In this document: positions 9,362 to 16,890 of the stretch, piece by piece
Position numbering within the stretch: the first letter of the stretch is position 1
Layout: every line of letters begins with the position of its first letter
Assembly (NCBI GenBank): GCA_947488765.1
Contig: CANLAE010000004.1
Coordinates: 87,966 to 151,965, forward strand
Reading direction: 5' to 3'
Length of the DNA stretch: 64,000 bases
DNA from: Chitinophagaceae bacterium
Lineage (GTDB): Bacteria; Bacteroidota; Bacteroidia; Chitinophagales; Chitinophagaceae
Translations under genes and position numbers: made by a program
The notes under the pieces: generated by a model
Databases searched by the model: none
The model's input: the letters and a program-made list of their open reading frames with translations, nothing else
What the model was told of the DNA's origin: nothing

Positions 9362-10696
9362 ATGGCAATAGTTGATTTGATCATGCCTAAGTTGGGCGAA
9401 AGTATAATAGAAGCCACTGTATTGAAGTGGAATAAAAATATTGGTGATGCAATTCAGCAAGATGAAACAGTTTTGGAAATTGCTACAGATAAAGTGGATA
9501 GTGAAGTGCCAAGTACTGCTTCTGGTATTATTTCAGAAATTTTATTTAATGTAAATGATGTGGTTCCGATTGGTACTGTAATTGCAAAAATTGATACAGG
9601 ATCTAACGGGTCTACTACAATAAAATCATCTGCTACAACTATTGCTGCAAAAGAGATTGAGCCTGCTACTCAAGAATTGCCTGAGGTCCCATTTGTACCT
9701 GCAAGTATTTCAATTAAGCCTTCAGGTAACGGTAAATTTTATTCTCCTTTGGTTTTGAATATTGCAAATAGCGAAGGAATTAGTTTGAGTGAGTTGGAAA
9801 ACATTCCAGGAACGGGTAATGAGGGAAGGGTAAGTAAAAAAGATTTGTTACAATATGTTGCAAGTAAAAAATCAGGAGTTGCAAGTGCTGCTTCGGTTTC
9901 AAATACAATTCCTGCAAGCGTTGTAGAAACAACTCCAAAAGTTGTTACAGCGCCGATACAACCACCATCTGCAGTTTCATATTCGAGTAATGTAGAGATT
10001 ATTGAAATGGATCGTATGCGCAAGTTGATTGCGAAGCATATGGTAGATAGTAAACATATCAGTCCGCATGTTACAAGCTTTGCAGAAGCAGATGTTACCA
10101 ATATGGTATTGTGGAGAGACAGGGTAAAGAAACAATTTGAAAAAGAGAATAATTCCAAGATTACGTTTACACCAATGTTTATAGAATGTGTTACAAAGGT
10201 GATGAAACGTTTTCCTTTTATCAATGCAAGTTTGGATGGCGATAAAATTATTGTAAAGAAAGATTATAACATTGGAATGGCTACTGCATTACCAAGTGGT
10301 AATTTGGTTGTTCCTGTGATTAAGGGTGCTGATATGCTTAATTTGATAGGGTTGAGTAAAACAGTGAATGGCCTTGCTGATGCGGCTCGCAACAACAAAT
10401 TAAAACCAGATGATACTGCAAATGGGACTTTCACTATTACCAATGTAGGTACATTTGGAAGTTTAATGGGTACACCAATTATTAATCAGCCACAAGTAGC
10501 AATATTGGCTGTAGGTGCAATTAAAAAGCGTCCTGTTGTAGTTGAAACACCAGAAGGCGATACGATTGGCATTAGACACATGATGTACTTGAGTTTAAGT
10601 TATGATCATAGAATTGTGGATGGAAGTATTGGTGCTAGTTTTTTAACTGCAGTGGCAAAAGAATTTGAAAAGTGGGATGTAAACAGGGAATGGTAA
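9362..10696 (+). CDS. 2-oxo acid dehydrogenase complex E2 (dihydrolipoamide acyltransferase)
   Basis: Core acyltransferase of a 2-oxo acid dehydrogenase complex. The N-terminal lipoyl domain (1-80) has the lipoylated Lys44 in ATDKVDSE. A peripheral-subunit-binding domain lies at about 124-165 (SPLVLNIANSEGI...GRVSKKDLL), followed by a Pro/Ala/Val-rich linker and the catalytic domain with SYDHRIVDG (His416). The MPKLGESI start resembles the branched-chain 2-oxo acid E2 type of Bacteroidota, but E1 and E3 genes are not adjacent, so the substrate (pyruvate, branched-chain or 2-oxoglutarate) is open. Confidence 0.93.
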   Translation: MAIVDLIMPKLGESIIEATVLKWNKNIGDAIQQDETVLEIATDKVDSEVPSTASGIISEILFNVNDVVPIGTVIAKIDTGSNGSTTIKSSATTIAAKEIEPATQELPEVPFVPASISIKPSGNGKFYSPLVLNIANSEGISLSELENIPGTGNEGRVSKKDLLQYVASKKSGVASAASVSNTIPASVVETTPKVVTAPIQPPSAVSYSSNVEIIEMDRMRKLIAKHMVDSKHISPHVTSFAEADVTNMVLWRDRVKKQFEKENNSKITFTPMFIECVTKVMKRFPFINASLDGDKIIVKKDYNIGMATALPSGNLVVPVIKGADMLNLIGLSKTVNGLADAARNNKLKPDDTANGTFTITNVGTFGSLMGTPIINQPQVAILAVGAIKKRPVVVETPEGDTIGIRHMMYLSLSYDHRIVDGSIGASFLTAVAKEFEKWDVNREW

Positions 10697-10737
10697 TTGT
10701 AAAAGCGCTCTCATTTAGTTTTATAATTTTAATTATA

Positions 10738-10775
10738 AAAAGGTTTCAATGTAATAATTGAAACCTTTTCTTTTT
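10738..10775 (+). terminator. Terminator after E2 acyltransferase gene
   Basis: A perfect 13-bp stem (AAAAGGTTTCAAT / ATTGAAACCTTTT) with loop GTAATA is followed by CTTTTT. It lies between the convergent E2 and rplL genes. Confidence 0.88.
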
Positions 10776-10812
10776 AAATGATTCAACGTATTTGATTTGT
10801 TTTAAATAAGCA

Positions 10813-10840
10813 TAAAAAAACCCCTCAAAATTGAGGGGTT
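10813..10840 (-). terminator. Terminator of the rplKAJL operon
   Basis: A 10-bp perfect stem (AACCCCTCAA / TTGAGGGGTT) read on the minus strand is followed by a run of T. It lies 21 nt past the rplL stop. It shows that the transcript ends here and does not continue into rpoB. Confidence 0.92.
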
Positions 10841-10861
10841 AATATTTGTGAGAAGCTGAAA

Positions 10862-11236
10862 TTATTTAACTTCTACTTCAGCACCTGCTTCTTTTAATTT
10901 ACCTGCGATATCATCAGCTTCTGCTTTTGATACGCCTTCTTTAACTGGTTTTGGAGCACCGTCTACTAAGTCTTTAGCTTCTTTCAAACCTAAACCGGTT
11001 AATTCTTTTACAATTTTAACAACACCTAATTTGCTAGCACCTGCGTTAGTTAAAATAACATCAAATGATGTTTTTTCTTCAGCAGCAGCAGCACCACCAC
11101 CATCACCACTTGCTACAACTACTGCAGCAGCAGCTGGTTCGATACCATACTGAGATTTTAAAACATCTGCTAACTCTTGAACTTCTTTTACTGTTAAGCC
11201 TACTAATGTTTCGGCCAATGCTTGTACGTCTGCCAT
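10862..11236 (-). CDS. rplL: 50S ribosomal protein L7/L12
   Basis: 124-residue stalk protein that recruits translation GTPases. The N-terminal dimerisation part is followed by an Ala/Gly-rich hinge ([20 protein letters not shown]) and the conserved C-terminal domain ([42 protein letters not shown]). It is the last gene of rplKAJL, 140 nt after rplJ and followed by a strong terminator. In most bacteria rpoB follows; it does not here. Confidence 0.98.
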   Translation of the reverse strand: MADVQALAETLVGLTVKEVQELADVLKSQYGIEPAAAAVVVASGDGGGAAAAEEKTSFDVILTNAGASKLGVVKIVKELTGLGLKEAKDLVDGAPKPVKEGVSKAEADDIAGKLKEAGAEVEVK

Positions 11237-11376
11237 TGTTTTTACTTTTTAACCGCCTTCATATTTGCAATCAACAAATCCGGCGGATGGTTAATTAATG
11301 AACCTCATTTGAACCTCAGAGGCATTGGTTGTTATTTTATAATCGAAATTATAAAATTATTTTAAATCAAAACTGA
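11237..11376 (-). promoter_or_regulatory. rplJ-rplL spacer with possible RNA structure
   Basis: This 140-nt spacer is rich in complementarity on the minus strand: TTTATAAT / ATTATAAA close to the rplJ stop, the palindrome ATCCGCCGGAT, and CCGCC / GGCGG flanking the region just before rplL. Such structure could set the higher output of L12 relative to L10 (four or more copies per ribosome). This is an inference from base pairing seen by eye; no known attenuator motif is recognised. Confidence 0.35.
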
Positions 11377-12024
11377 TTATTCAGCTGTTGGTTCTGCTGC
11401 CGGAGCATCTTCAACTGCTGGTGATTCAACTGCTGGTGCTTCAGCTACAGGAGCCTCAACAACAGGAGCTGCTGCTTCAACAACCGGAGCATCTGCTGCC
11501 GGAGCTTCAACTACAGTAGTAATTCCTTGTGCTTTCTGCTCGTGGTGGTGCAATAATGCAGCCAATACACGTTTAGCAGGGCTTTGTAACAAGCCAATTA
11601 CTTCACCAATTAATTCGTTCTTAGTCTTAATTTGTGTAAGCGCTTTTAATTGGTTGTCACCAACATATACATCACCATTGATGAAAGCAGCTTTTAATGC
11701 TGGCTTTTCACTTCCGCCACTCTTACGGAATGATGAAATAATCATTGCAGGTTCTTTAGGATTTTCACTAAACATCAATGCAGTTACATTGTGTAAGCTA
11801 TCGTAAATACCGGCATATTTTTGACTATCCAAGCTTTCTAAAGCTTTTTTAATCAAAGTATTCTTTGCTACTTTCATTTCAACTTGTTTGTTAAAACAAG
11901 CTCTGCGCAAAGTACCAACTTGAGCCACTGTTAATGACTCAGTATCAGTAATATAAAAGTTATTGTATTGTGAGAATTTCTCCTTGAGAACTTCGATCAC
12001 TTCATTTTTTTGTTCTTTAGTCAT
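11377..12024 (-). CDS. rplJ: 50S ribosomal protein L10 with Ala/Val/Pro/Glu-rich tail
   Basis: Base of the ribosomal stalk. Residues 1-170 are a normal L10 (VEVLKEKF-like start, RRACFNKQVEMKVAKNTLIKKAL, C-terminal helix that binds L12). The remaining 45 residues are an acidic, repetitive Ala/Pro/Val/Glu tail (units like VVEAPAA, PVVEAAA). The usual family length is about 165-175, so the tail is an addition. Some Bacteroidota L10 proteins are also extended. It is third in the rplK-rplA-rplJ-rplL operon, 55 nt after rplA. Confidence 0.97.
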   Translation of the reverse strand: MTKEQKNEVIEVLKEKFSQYNNFYITDTESLTVAQVGTLRRACFNKQVEMKVAKNTLIKKALESLDSQKYAGIYDSLHNVTALMFSENPKEPAMIISSFRKSGGSEKPALKAAFINGDVYVGDNQLKALTQIKTKNELIGEVIGLLQSPAKRVLAALLHHHEQKAQGITTVVEAPAADAPVVEAAAPVVEAPVAEAPAVESPAVEDAPAAEPTAE

Positions 12025-12079
12025 AACTAAGTTTTAGTAAACCCATTTCACAGTTTTAATTGCTTAAAACTCCATAGGA

Positions 12080-12772
12080 TTAGTTAGATAATGCTTTTGT
12101 GTCTAATGAAATACCTGGGCTCATGCTGCTTGCCATACTTACTGCTTTAAGGTAGGTGCCTTTTGCTGAAGATGGTTTTAGTTTCATGATGGCATTGATT
12201 AATTCAGTACTGTTTTCTGCAATTTTATCAGGAGAAAAAGATACACGACCAATTGATGCGTGAACGATACCTGCTTTATCTACTTTAAAAGCAATTTTAC
12301 CGCCTTTTACTTCATTAACTGCAGCAGCAACATCATTGGTTACTGTACCGGTTTTTGGATTTGGCATTAGGTTACGAGGACCTAATACTTTACCTAATTT
12401 ACCAATTTTAGGCATTACTGATGGTGTTGCAACAATTACATCAACATCTGTCCAACCGCCTTCAATTTTAGCAATGAATTCATCTAATCCTACGAAATCA
12501 GCACCAGCTTCTTTAGCAGCCGCTTCTTTATCGGGAGTACATAATACCAATACACGTTTAGTTTTACCTGTTCCATGTGGTAATGATACTGTGCCACGAA
12601 CTTGCTGATCTGCTTTTTTAGGATCTACACCCAAACGGATATGTAAATCTACTGAGCTATCAAATTTTGTACAGTTAATTTCTTTTACAAGCGTTGAGGC
12701 TTCTTTAAGGGAATAAGCTTTATTCTTATCCACCTTAGTATTTACAACTTTTCTCTTTTTTGTCAAAGACAT
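12080..12772 (-). CDS. rplA: 50S ribosomal protein L1
   Basis: Ribosomal L1-stalk protein, 230 residues, normal length. Conserved segments are visible: [34 protein letters not shown], and [11 protein letters not shown]1 usually represses its own operon by binding a leader mRNA ahead of rplK, and a structured leader is present here. It is encoded 26 nt after rplK. Confidence 0.98.
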   Translation of the reverse strand: MSLTKKRKVVNTKVDKNKAYSLKEASTLVKEINCTKFDSSVDLHIRLGVDPKKADQQVRGTVSLPHGTGKTKRVLVLCTPDKEAAAKEAGADFVGLDEFIAKIEGGWTDVDVIVATPSVMPKIGKLGKVLGPRNLMPNPKTGTVTNDVAAAVNEVKGGKIAFKVDKAGIVHASIGRVSFSPDKIAENSTELINAIMKLKPSSAKGTYLKAVSMASSMSPGISLDTKALSN

Positions 12773-12798
12773 TGTTTTTAGTTTTTAAGGTGAATGAA

Positions 12799-13242
12799 TT
12801 AGTTTTCCCAAGGAGCTTTTCCGTCAACAGATAATCCTAAGCTACGAGCAGTTCCGGCAACCATTTTCATGGCGCTTTCTTTGGTATAGCAGTTTAAATC
12901 AGGCATTTTGTCTAAAGCAATTGCTTCAATTTGTTGCCAGTTTACTTTACCTAATTTAACACGATTACTTTCCTTAGAACCTTTTTGGATTTTTGCTGCT
13001 TCCATTAATTGAATAGATGCAGGTGCAGTTTTGATTGCAAAGTCAAATGACTTGTCAGTATAAACTGTAATTAAAACAGGTACAACTTTACCTATTTTAT
13101 CTTGAGTTCTTGCATTGAATTGTTTGCAAAACTCCATAATGTTCAGACCCTTACTACCAAGGGCAGGCCCAACCGGTGGCGCAGGATTGGCTTGACCGCC
13201 TTTAACCTGCAACTTCACATAGCCTGAGATTTCTTTTGCCAT
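12799..13242 (-). CDS. rplK: 50S ribosomal protein L11
   Basis: 147-residue L11 of the GTPase-associated centre, binding 23S rRNA. Conserved segments are [27 protein letters not shown] and the C-terminal RNA-binding part ([19 protein letters not shown]). The ORF track begins 29 codons further upstream, but those residues have no L11 counterpart and lie in the operon leader. The start MAKEISGY at 13242 gives the exact family length. First gene of rplKAJL. Confidence 0.97.
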   Translation of the reverse strand: MAKEISGYVKLQVKGGQANPAPPVGPALGSKGLNIMEFCKQFNARTQDKIGKVVPVLITVYTDKSFDFAIKTAPASIQLMEAAKIQKGSKESNRVKLGKVNWQQIEAIALDKMPDLNCYTKESAMKMVAGTARSLGLSVDGKAPWEN

Positions 13243-13356
13243 TGTGTGTGATTTAATTGGTGATAGCGTTTTGTTTCTTCTTACAAAAACAAAACTCCCA
13301 AGTTGCATCCTTTTCAGGATGACTTTCAATCATTCTTAATTGTAAAGAACTTTTTG
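13243..13356 (-). promoter_or_regulatory. Structured 5' leader of the rplKAJL operon (candidate L1 autoregulatory site)
   Basis: Between the predicted transcription start (about 13356) and the rplK ATG there are about 114 nt. Two hairpins can be drawn on the minus strand: CATCCT-GAAA-AGGATG (13307-13322), a 6-bp stem with a GNRA tetraloop, and GTTTTGTTT-N10-AAACAAAAC (13268-13295), a perfect 9-bp stem preceded by GGGA. Autorepression by L1 at the L11 operon leader is established in other bacteria; that this leader is the site is inference. Confidence 0.5.
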
Positions 13357-13362
13357 GGATTG

Positions 13363-13392
13363 CAAAAGTAGTGTTGTGAACCGAAAAAACAA
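13363..13392 (-). promoter_or_regulatory. Promoter of rplKAJL (Bacteroidota type)
   Basis: Minus strand: TTG (13392-13390), 19-nt spacer, then TACTTTTG (13370-13363), matching the Bacteroidota sigma-ABfr consensus TTTG / N17-23 / TAnnTTTG. Transcription would start near 13356. This gives the ribosomal operon its own promoter, independent of the metG-side genes upstream. Confidence 0.75.
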
Positions 13393-13435
13393 TTTTTTTT
13401 GAAAAAAAGATAGCAAATTCATTAAACAAGATCAA

Positions 13436-13924
13436 TTAAGGCCTCGGTAAGCTGTACAGACCTATGGGTTTTTGGTTAATGACATAGGACACTTTCTGTT
13501 TTCCCCAACTGCCCATCAATCTTATTTTCAACGGTGTTTTGTTATATTCTAAAGCAGGAATAATATTTGGTGTTAGTATCAGTTGATAAATAGAAAAGGA
13601 TTCTTCAACATTTATTTGAATTGGTTCTTGGTTTGTTTCATTTTCGCCAACTAAAATTACTTTGTCTTTTAATTTTATTATCTCAACTGAATATGTTTTA
13701 CCATTAATGGTTGCTGTTTTAAACAAAGGGATTTTCTTTGATTTAATATAGATAAAAACAGCCGTAGTAACACCAGGCGTAAGCTGTTTACCATGTTCAT
13801 CTACAGCAATGTTACCTGCAAAATTTGTTTGCGTGAACAAATAGGTTTTTACAATGCCGTATTGTGCATGTAAGCTTGATAATGAAAAAAAAGACAACAA
13901 TATGATGAATGAAAAAGTCCTCAT
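13436..13924 (-). CDS. Secreted protein of unknown function
   Basis: 162 residues with a clear signal peptide (FIILLSFFSLSSLHAQ, cleavage after about residue 20). The mature part is about 140 residues, beta-rich by eye, with no cysteines in evidence and no motif I recognise. It lies 38 nt after the BNR-repeat protein gene on the same strand, so the two may be co-transcribed. It has no T9SS tail and no lipobox. Function not assigned. Confidence 0.75.
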   Translation of the reverse strand: MRTFSFIILLSFFSLSSLHAQYGIVKTYLFTQTNFAGNIAVDEHGKQLTPGVTTAVFIYIKSKKIPLFKTATINGKTYSVEIIKLKDKVILVGENETNQEPIQINVEESFSIYQLILTPNIIPALEYNKTPLKIRLMGSWGKQKVSYVINQKPIGLYSLPRP

Positions 13925-13962
13925 AAATTACAATCAATTGTTACTAATAGATACATTAAATT

Positions 13963-16800
13963 TTATTGCTTAATAAAAGTTGTTGTTTGTTTTTCATTAC
14001 CCTGCAATACCTTAACTATGTACATACCTGGTGATAGTTTACTTACTTCAATTGGTTGTACACTAGTTGTTCCTGCTTGAATGTTGCCATTGCCAGTTTT
14101 TAAAATTGATCCTTGTACATTACACAATTGCCAGTTGTAATTACCTGTATTACTAGAGCTGATTGATAAATTACCAAGACTATTCAATGGATTTGGAGAT
14201 ACTTTTACTTGAAGTCCTTTAATAGTTTTGTTGGATTTTATAAAAACTACATTAGAAAAAACAGGGGCTGCATTAGGTTCTGTTGCTAAAATTCTAAAGT
14301 ATGCTCCGTTAGTATTAAGGAAATGTTTGTATGAAAAAATTGAATTAAGTTCTGCAATTTGTTGATAATTGATCCCATCAATACTAGTCTGAACAAAATA
14401 TTTCACTTGAGAACCTGATCCACCAATCTTCCATGACAAATTAACTCTGTTGTCATTTTCAAGAACACCCGTCAACGTTATATTTCTTAGTGGTAATATT
14501 TCTAAAATATTCCCCGACCACATTCCTCTGCCATGAGTTGCAGCAACTACAGTATTATCAGATTTACGAAGTTTAAGCATATCTGTTCTTACCAATGGAA
14601 ATCCTGGACTAGGAAACCATTGTGTACTTCCTCCATTAATTAGTCCTGTTGTAAATACACCAGCTTCTGTAGCAATCAATAATTTATTGTTGTCAGTTGG
14701 ATGAAAAACAGCCCAACGAACAGGCATATCTGGTAAATTTCCATCAATTCCTGTCCATGAAGTACCTCCATTATTTGAATACCAAACATTATTAATACCG
14801 TAATTGGAATACACTGCCAATAAATTATTATCATTTGTACCAACTGCAATACAGCTAACATTACCACTTGCAGGTTGATTGAGTAATGTTACATCGCTAG
14901 ATCCAGAACCTGTGGTAGAAATGGTATTATTGACTCTTATTATTCTTCCGGTACTAGATCCAAAATAGGCTCTCCCTGTAGTATATGGCGAAACTTGAAT
15001 AGTTGATACAATTCCATTTAATTCTGTTAAAGAAATCGTATTGGTAGATGCTGTGCCACTAGCCGTTTGCGGGTCATTCCATCTAATGAAAGAATTATTA
15101 TTTGCTCCACACAACATAATATTTTGAACATCATCGTAATCAAATGGATTAATAAAATCTCCAATTGTTGATGAAATATTAAAGCTTGACCAACTTGCAC
15201 CTCCGTTTGTACTTCTTCTGTATTGGTTATAAACATAACTTGTAAATTGATACTGAGGTTGATCCTGATCGATATCTACAAAAGCACCATCTCCTCCGGT
15301 AACTTCTGTACTATAACTCAATCCGGCATTTTTAAATTGATGGCTTCCATTATCTTGAGCTCCTCCTAAAACATAATTTGCATCTGATGGATGTATTGCA
15401 CAAGAGTAAAATTGTTTAATTGCTAAATTTTTGTTTCGGTCTATAAATGTAACCCCGTTATTCAAGGAATAAAAAATACCTCCATCTGTAGCAATACTAA
15501 TAATATTTTGCGTTTCACCCAGTTTTGTCCACTGCATTAAATGATGGTCAGCATGAACATATGGAGCATTTGTTACCCAATAAGTAAGTCTTGAATATGT
15601 TTGTCCATCATCAGATGATTTGTAAGCATCCAATCCACCTACAATAATCTCATGACTGTTGGTAGGATTTATTGATAAGGTAAGATCGTACCAAGCTTGT
15701 GTATTAGCAATATTTGGCATTGCAACTGAATTCATTTTGCTAAATGTGACTCCTCCATCAACTGATTTGTAACAACTATCTACATTGTTAGATGAGTTAG
15801 AGGTAACTGCATATACGGTATCAGCTATAGTAGCCAATTCCAATCTACGAGCTATTGTTGAAGAGTTACGAATTCCTGTAGAAGTTGTCCATCTTAAAGT
15901 TGAGGTAGCAGTAGCAGGTGAACTTGTAAATCGATGAAAAACAGTTGAACCACCAAATCCAAAACTAGCATGTAATATTCCTGTACTTGATAACTCAAGA
16001 TCTGTACAAGTGGTACTTGAAGCTGAACTTGGTCTGATGTCAGTCCATGAAACACCACCATCTTTACTTCTTAATAAACCACTGCCACCTGTAGCATAAT
16101 AAATATTTCCGGAAGCATCGCAAATTATTTTAAAGCTTCTGCCAATTCCTGCAGTGGCTCCAAGTTGTGTCCATGTTACACCATGGTTAGTTGATTTATA
16201 TACACCATTTCCACGCACAGCACCCAAATTGACCCAAGGTTCACCCGTAGCACAATACATAATATCCAAATTTGTGGGATCTTGTGCAAAGGATACAATC
16301 GACATATTGCTCATCGCATCATTTACTGCAACCCAGTTTGGCGCCGCTGTTGTTGAAAGAAAATTTGTACATTTCCAAATTCCTCCGCATGCACCACCAG
16401 CAAATACAGTATTCCCAGTTGGGTCTCCAGCATCAACAATAAAGCCATTCATTCTTCCGGAAGAATATGCCCCTGTGCCACCTGCTCTTGTATTTCCATT
16501 GCTTGGTCCTACGCTATCAAAAATTGGCCCTCTTTCTTGCCAGGCAACTGTAAGTGAACGATAATTATTAGATTGTTTTAGAGCTTCTGTGTAGCTAATT
16601 GCATCCCATAATCTCTCAATTGGCACACTTCCCAATGCAGGATCTTTTGTCATTTCAAATTCGTGTTGCATGATTTCTCTGATACCATCGTACTCTTCAT
16701 GCTCTTCACCTTCTTTTTCCAATTTTTGATGATTACAAGATGTTGTAGTAATAAGCAATAAAGAAAATAGAATTGGAAGTGCACTTAAATATTTTTTCAT
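13963..16800 (-). CDS. BNR/sortilin-like beta-propeller protein with T9SS type A sorting domain
   Basis: 945-residue exported protein. Residues 1-22 form a signal ending TTTSC, compatible with a lipoprotein signal. The body (about 80-760) holds repeated BNR/Asp-box-like units (SKDGGVSWTD, SVDGGVTFSK, STNGGASWSS, SNNGGTSWTG), as in sialidase or VPS10/sortilin-type propellers. A fibronectin-like stretch follows, then a C-terminal Por secretion domain (KVSPNPLNSLGNLSI ... LSPGMYIVKV) that marks T9SS cargo. The catalytic residues of a sialidase are not evident, so no enzyme activity is claimed. It lies 90 nt downstream of metG. Confidence 0.85.
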   Translation of the reverse strand: MKKYLSALPILFSLLLITTTSCNHQKLEKEGEEHEEYDGIREIMQHEFEMTKDPALGSVPIERLWDAISYTEALKQSNNYRSLTVAWQERGPIFDSVGPSNGNTRAGGTGAYSSGRMNGFIVDAGDPTGNTVFAGGACGGIWKCTNFLSTTAAPNWVAVNDAMSNMSIVSFAQDPTNLDIMYCATGEPWVNLGAVRGNGVYKSTNHGVTWTQLGATAGIGRSFKIICDASGNIYYATGGSGLLRSKDGGVSWTDIRPSSASSTTCTDLELSSTGILHASFGFGGSTVFHRFTSSPATATSTLRWTTSTGIRNSSTIARRLELATIADTVYAVTSNSSNNVDSCYKSVDGGVTFSKMNSVAMPNIANTQAWYDLTLSINPTNSHEIIVGGLDAYKSSDDGQTYSRLTYWVTNAPYVHADHHLMQWTKLGETQNIISIATDGGIFYSLNNGVTFIDRNKNLAIKQFYSCAIHPSDANYVLGGAQDNGSHQFKNAGLSYSTEVTGGDGAFVDIDQDQPQYQFTSYVYNQYRRSTNGGASWSSFNISSTIGDFINPFDYDDVQNIMLCGANNNSFIRWNDPQTASGTASTNTISLTELNGIVSTIQVSPYTTGRAYFGSSTGRIIRVNNTISTTGSGSSDVTLLNQPASGNVSCIAVGTNDNNLLAVYSNYGINNVWYSNNGGTSWTGIDGNLPDMPVRWAVFHPTDNNKLLIATEAGVFTTGLINGGSTQWFPSPGFPLVRTDMLKLRKSDNTVVAATHGRGMWSGNILEILPLRNITLTGVLENDNRVNLSWKIGGSGSQVKYFVQTSIDGINYQQIAELNSIFSYKHFLNTNGAYFRILATEPNAAPVFSNVVFIKSNKTIKGLQVKVSPNPLNSLGNLSISSSNTGNYNWQLCNVQGSILKTGNGNIQAGTTSVQPIEVSKLSPGMYIVKVLQGNEKQTTTFIKQ

Positions 16801-16890
16801 AGTAAGACTTTTGACTTGATAATATGATGCAATTTAAAATCAATATTTTGATTAAAAATTTTATTTTATAAATATTTTGTTTTTTGTTAA

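Noticed and set aside
13253-13435. 60-residue ORF overlapping the rplK leader
   Set aside because: It covers the promoter and leader of rplKAJL in another frame and has no conserved feature.
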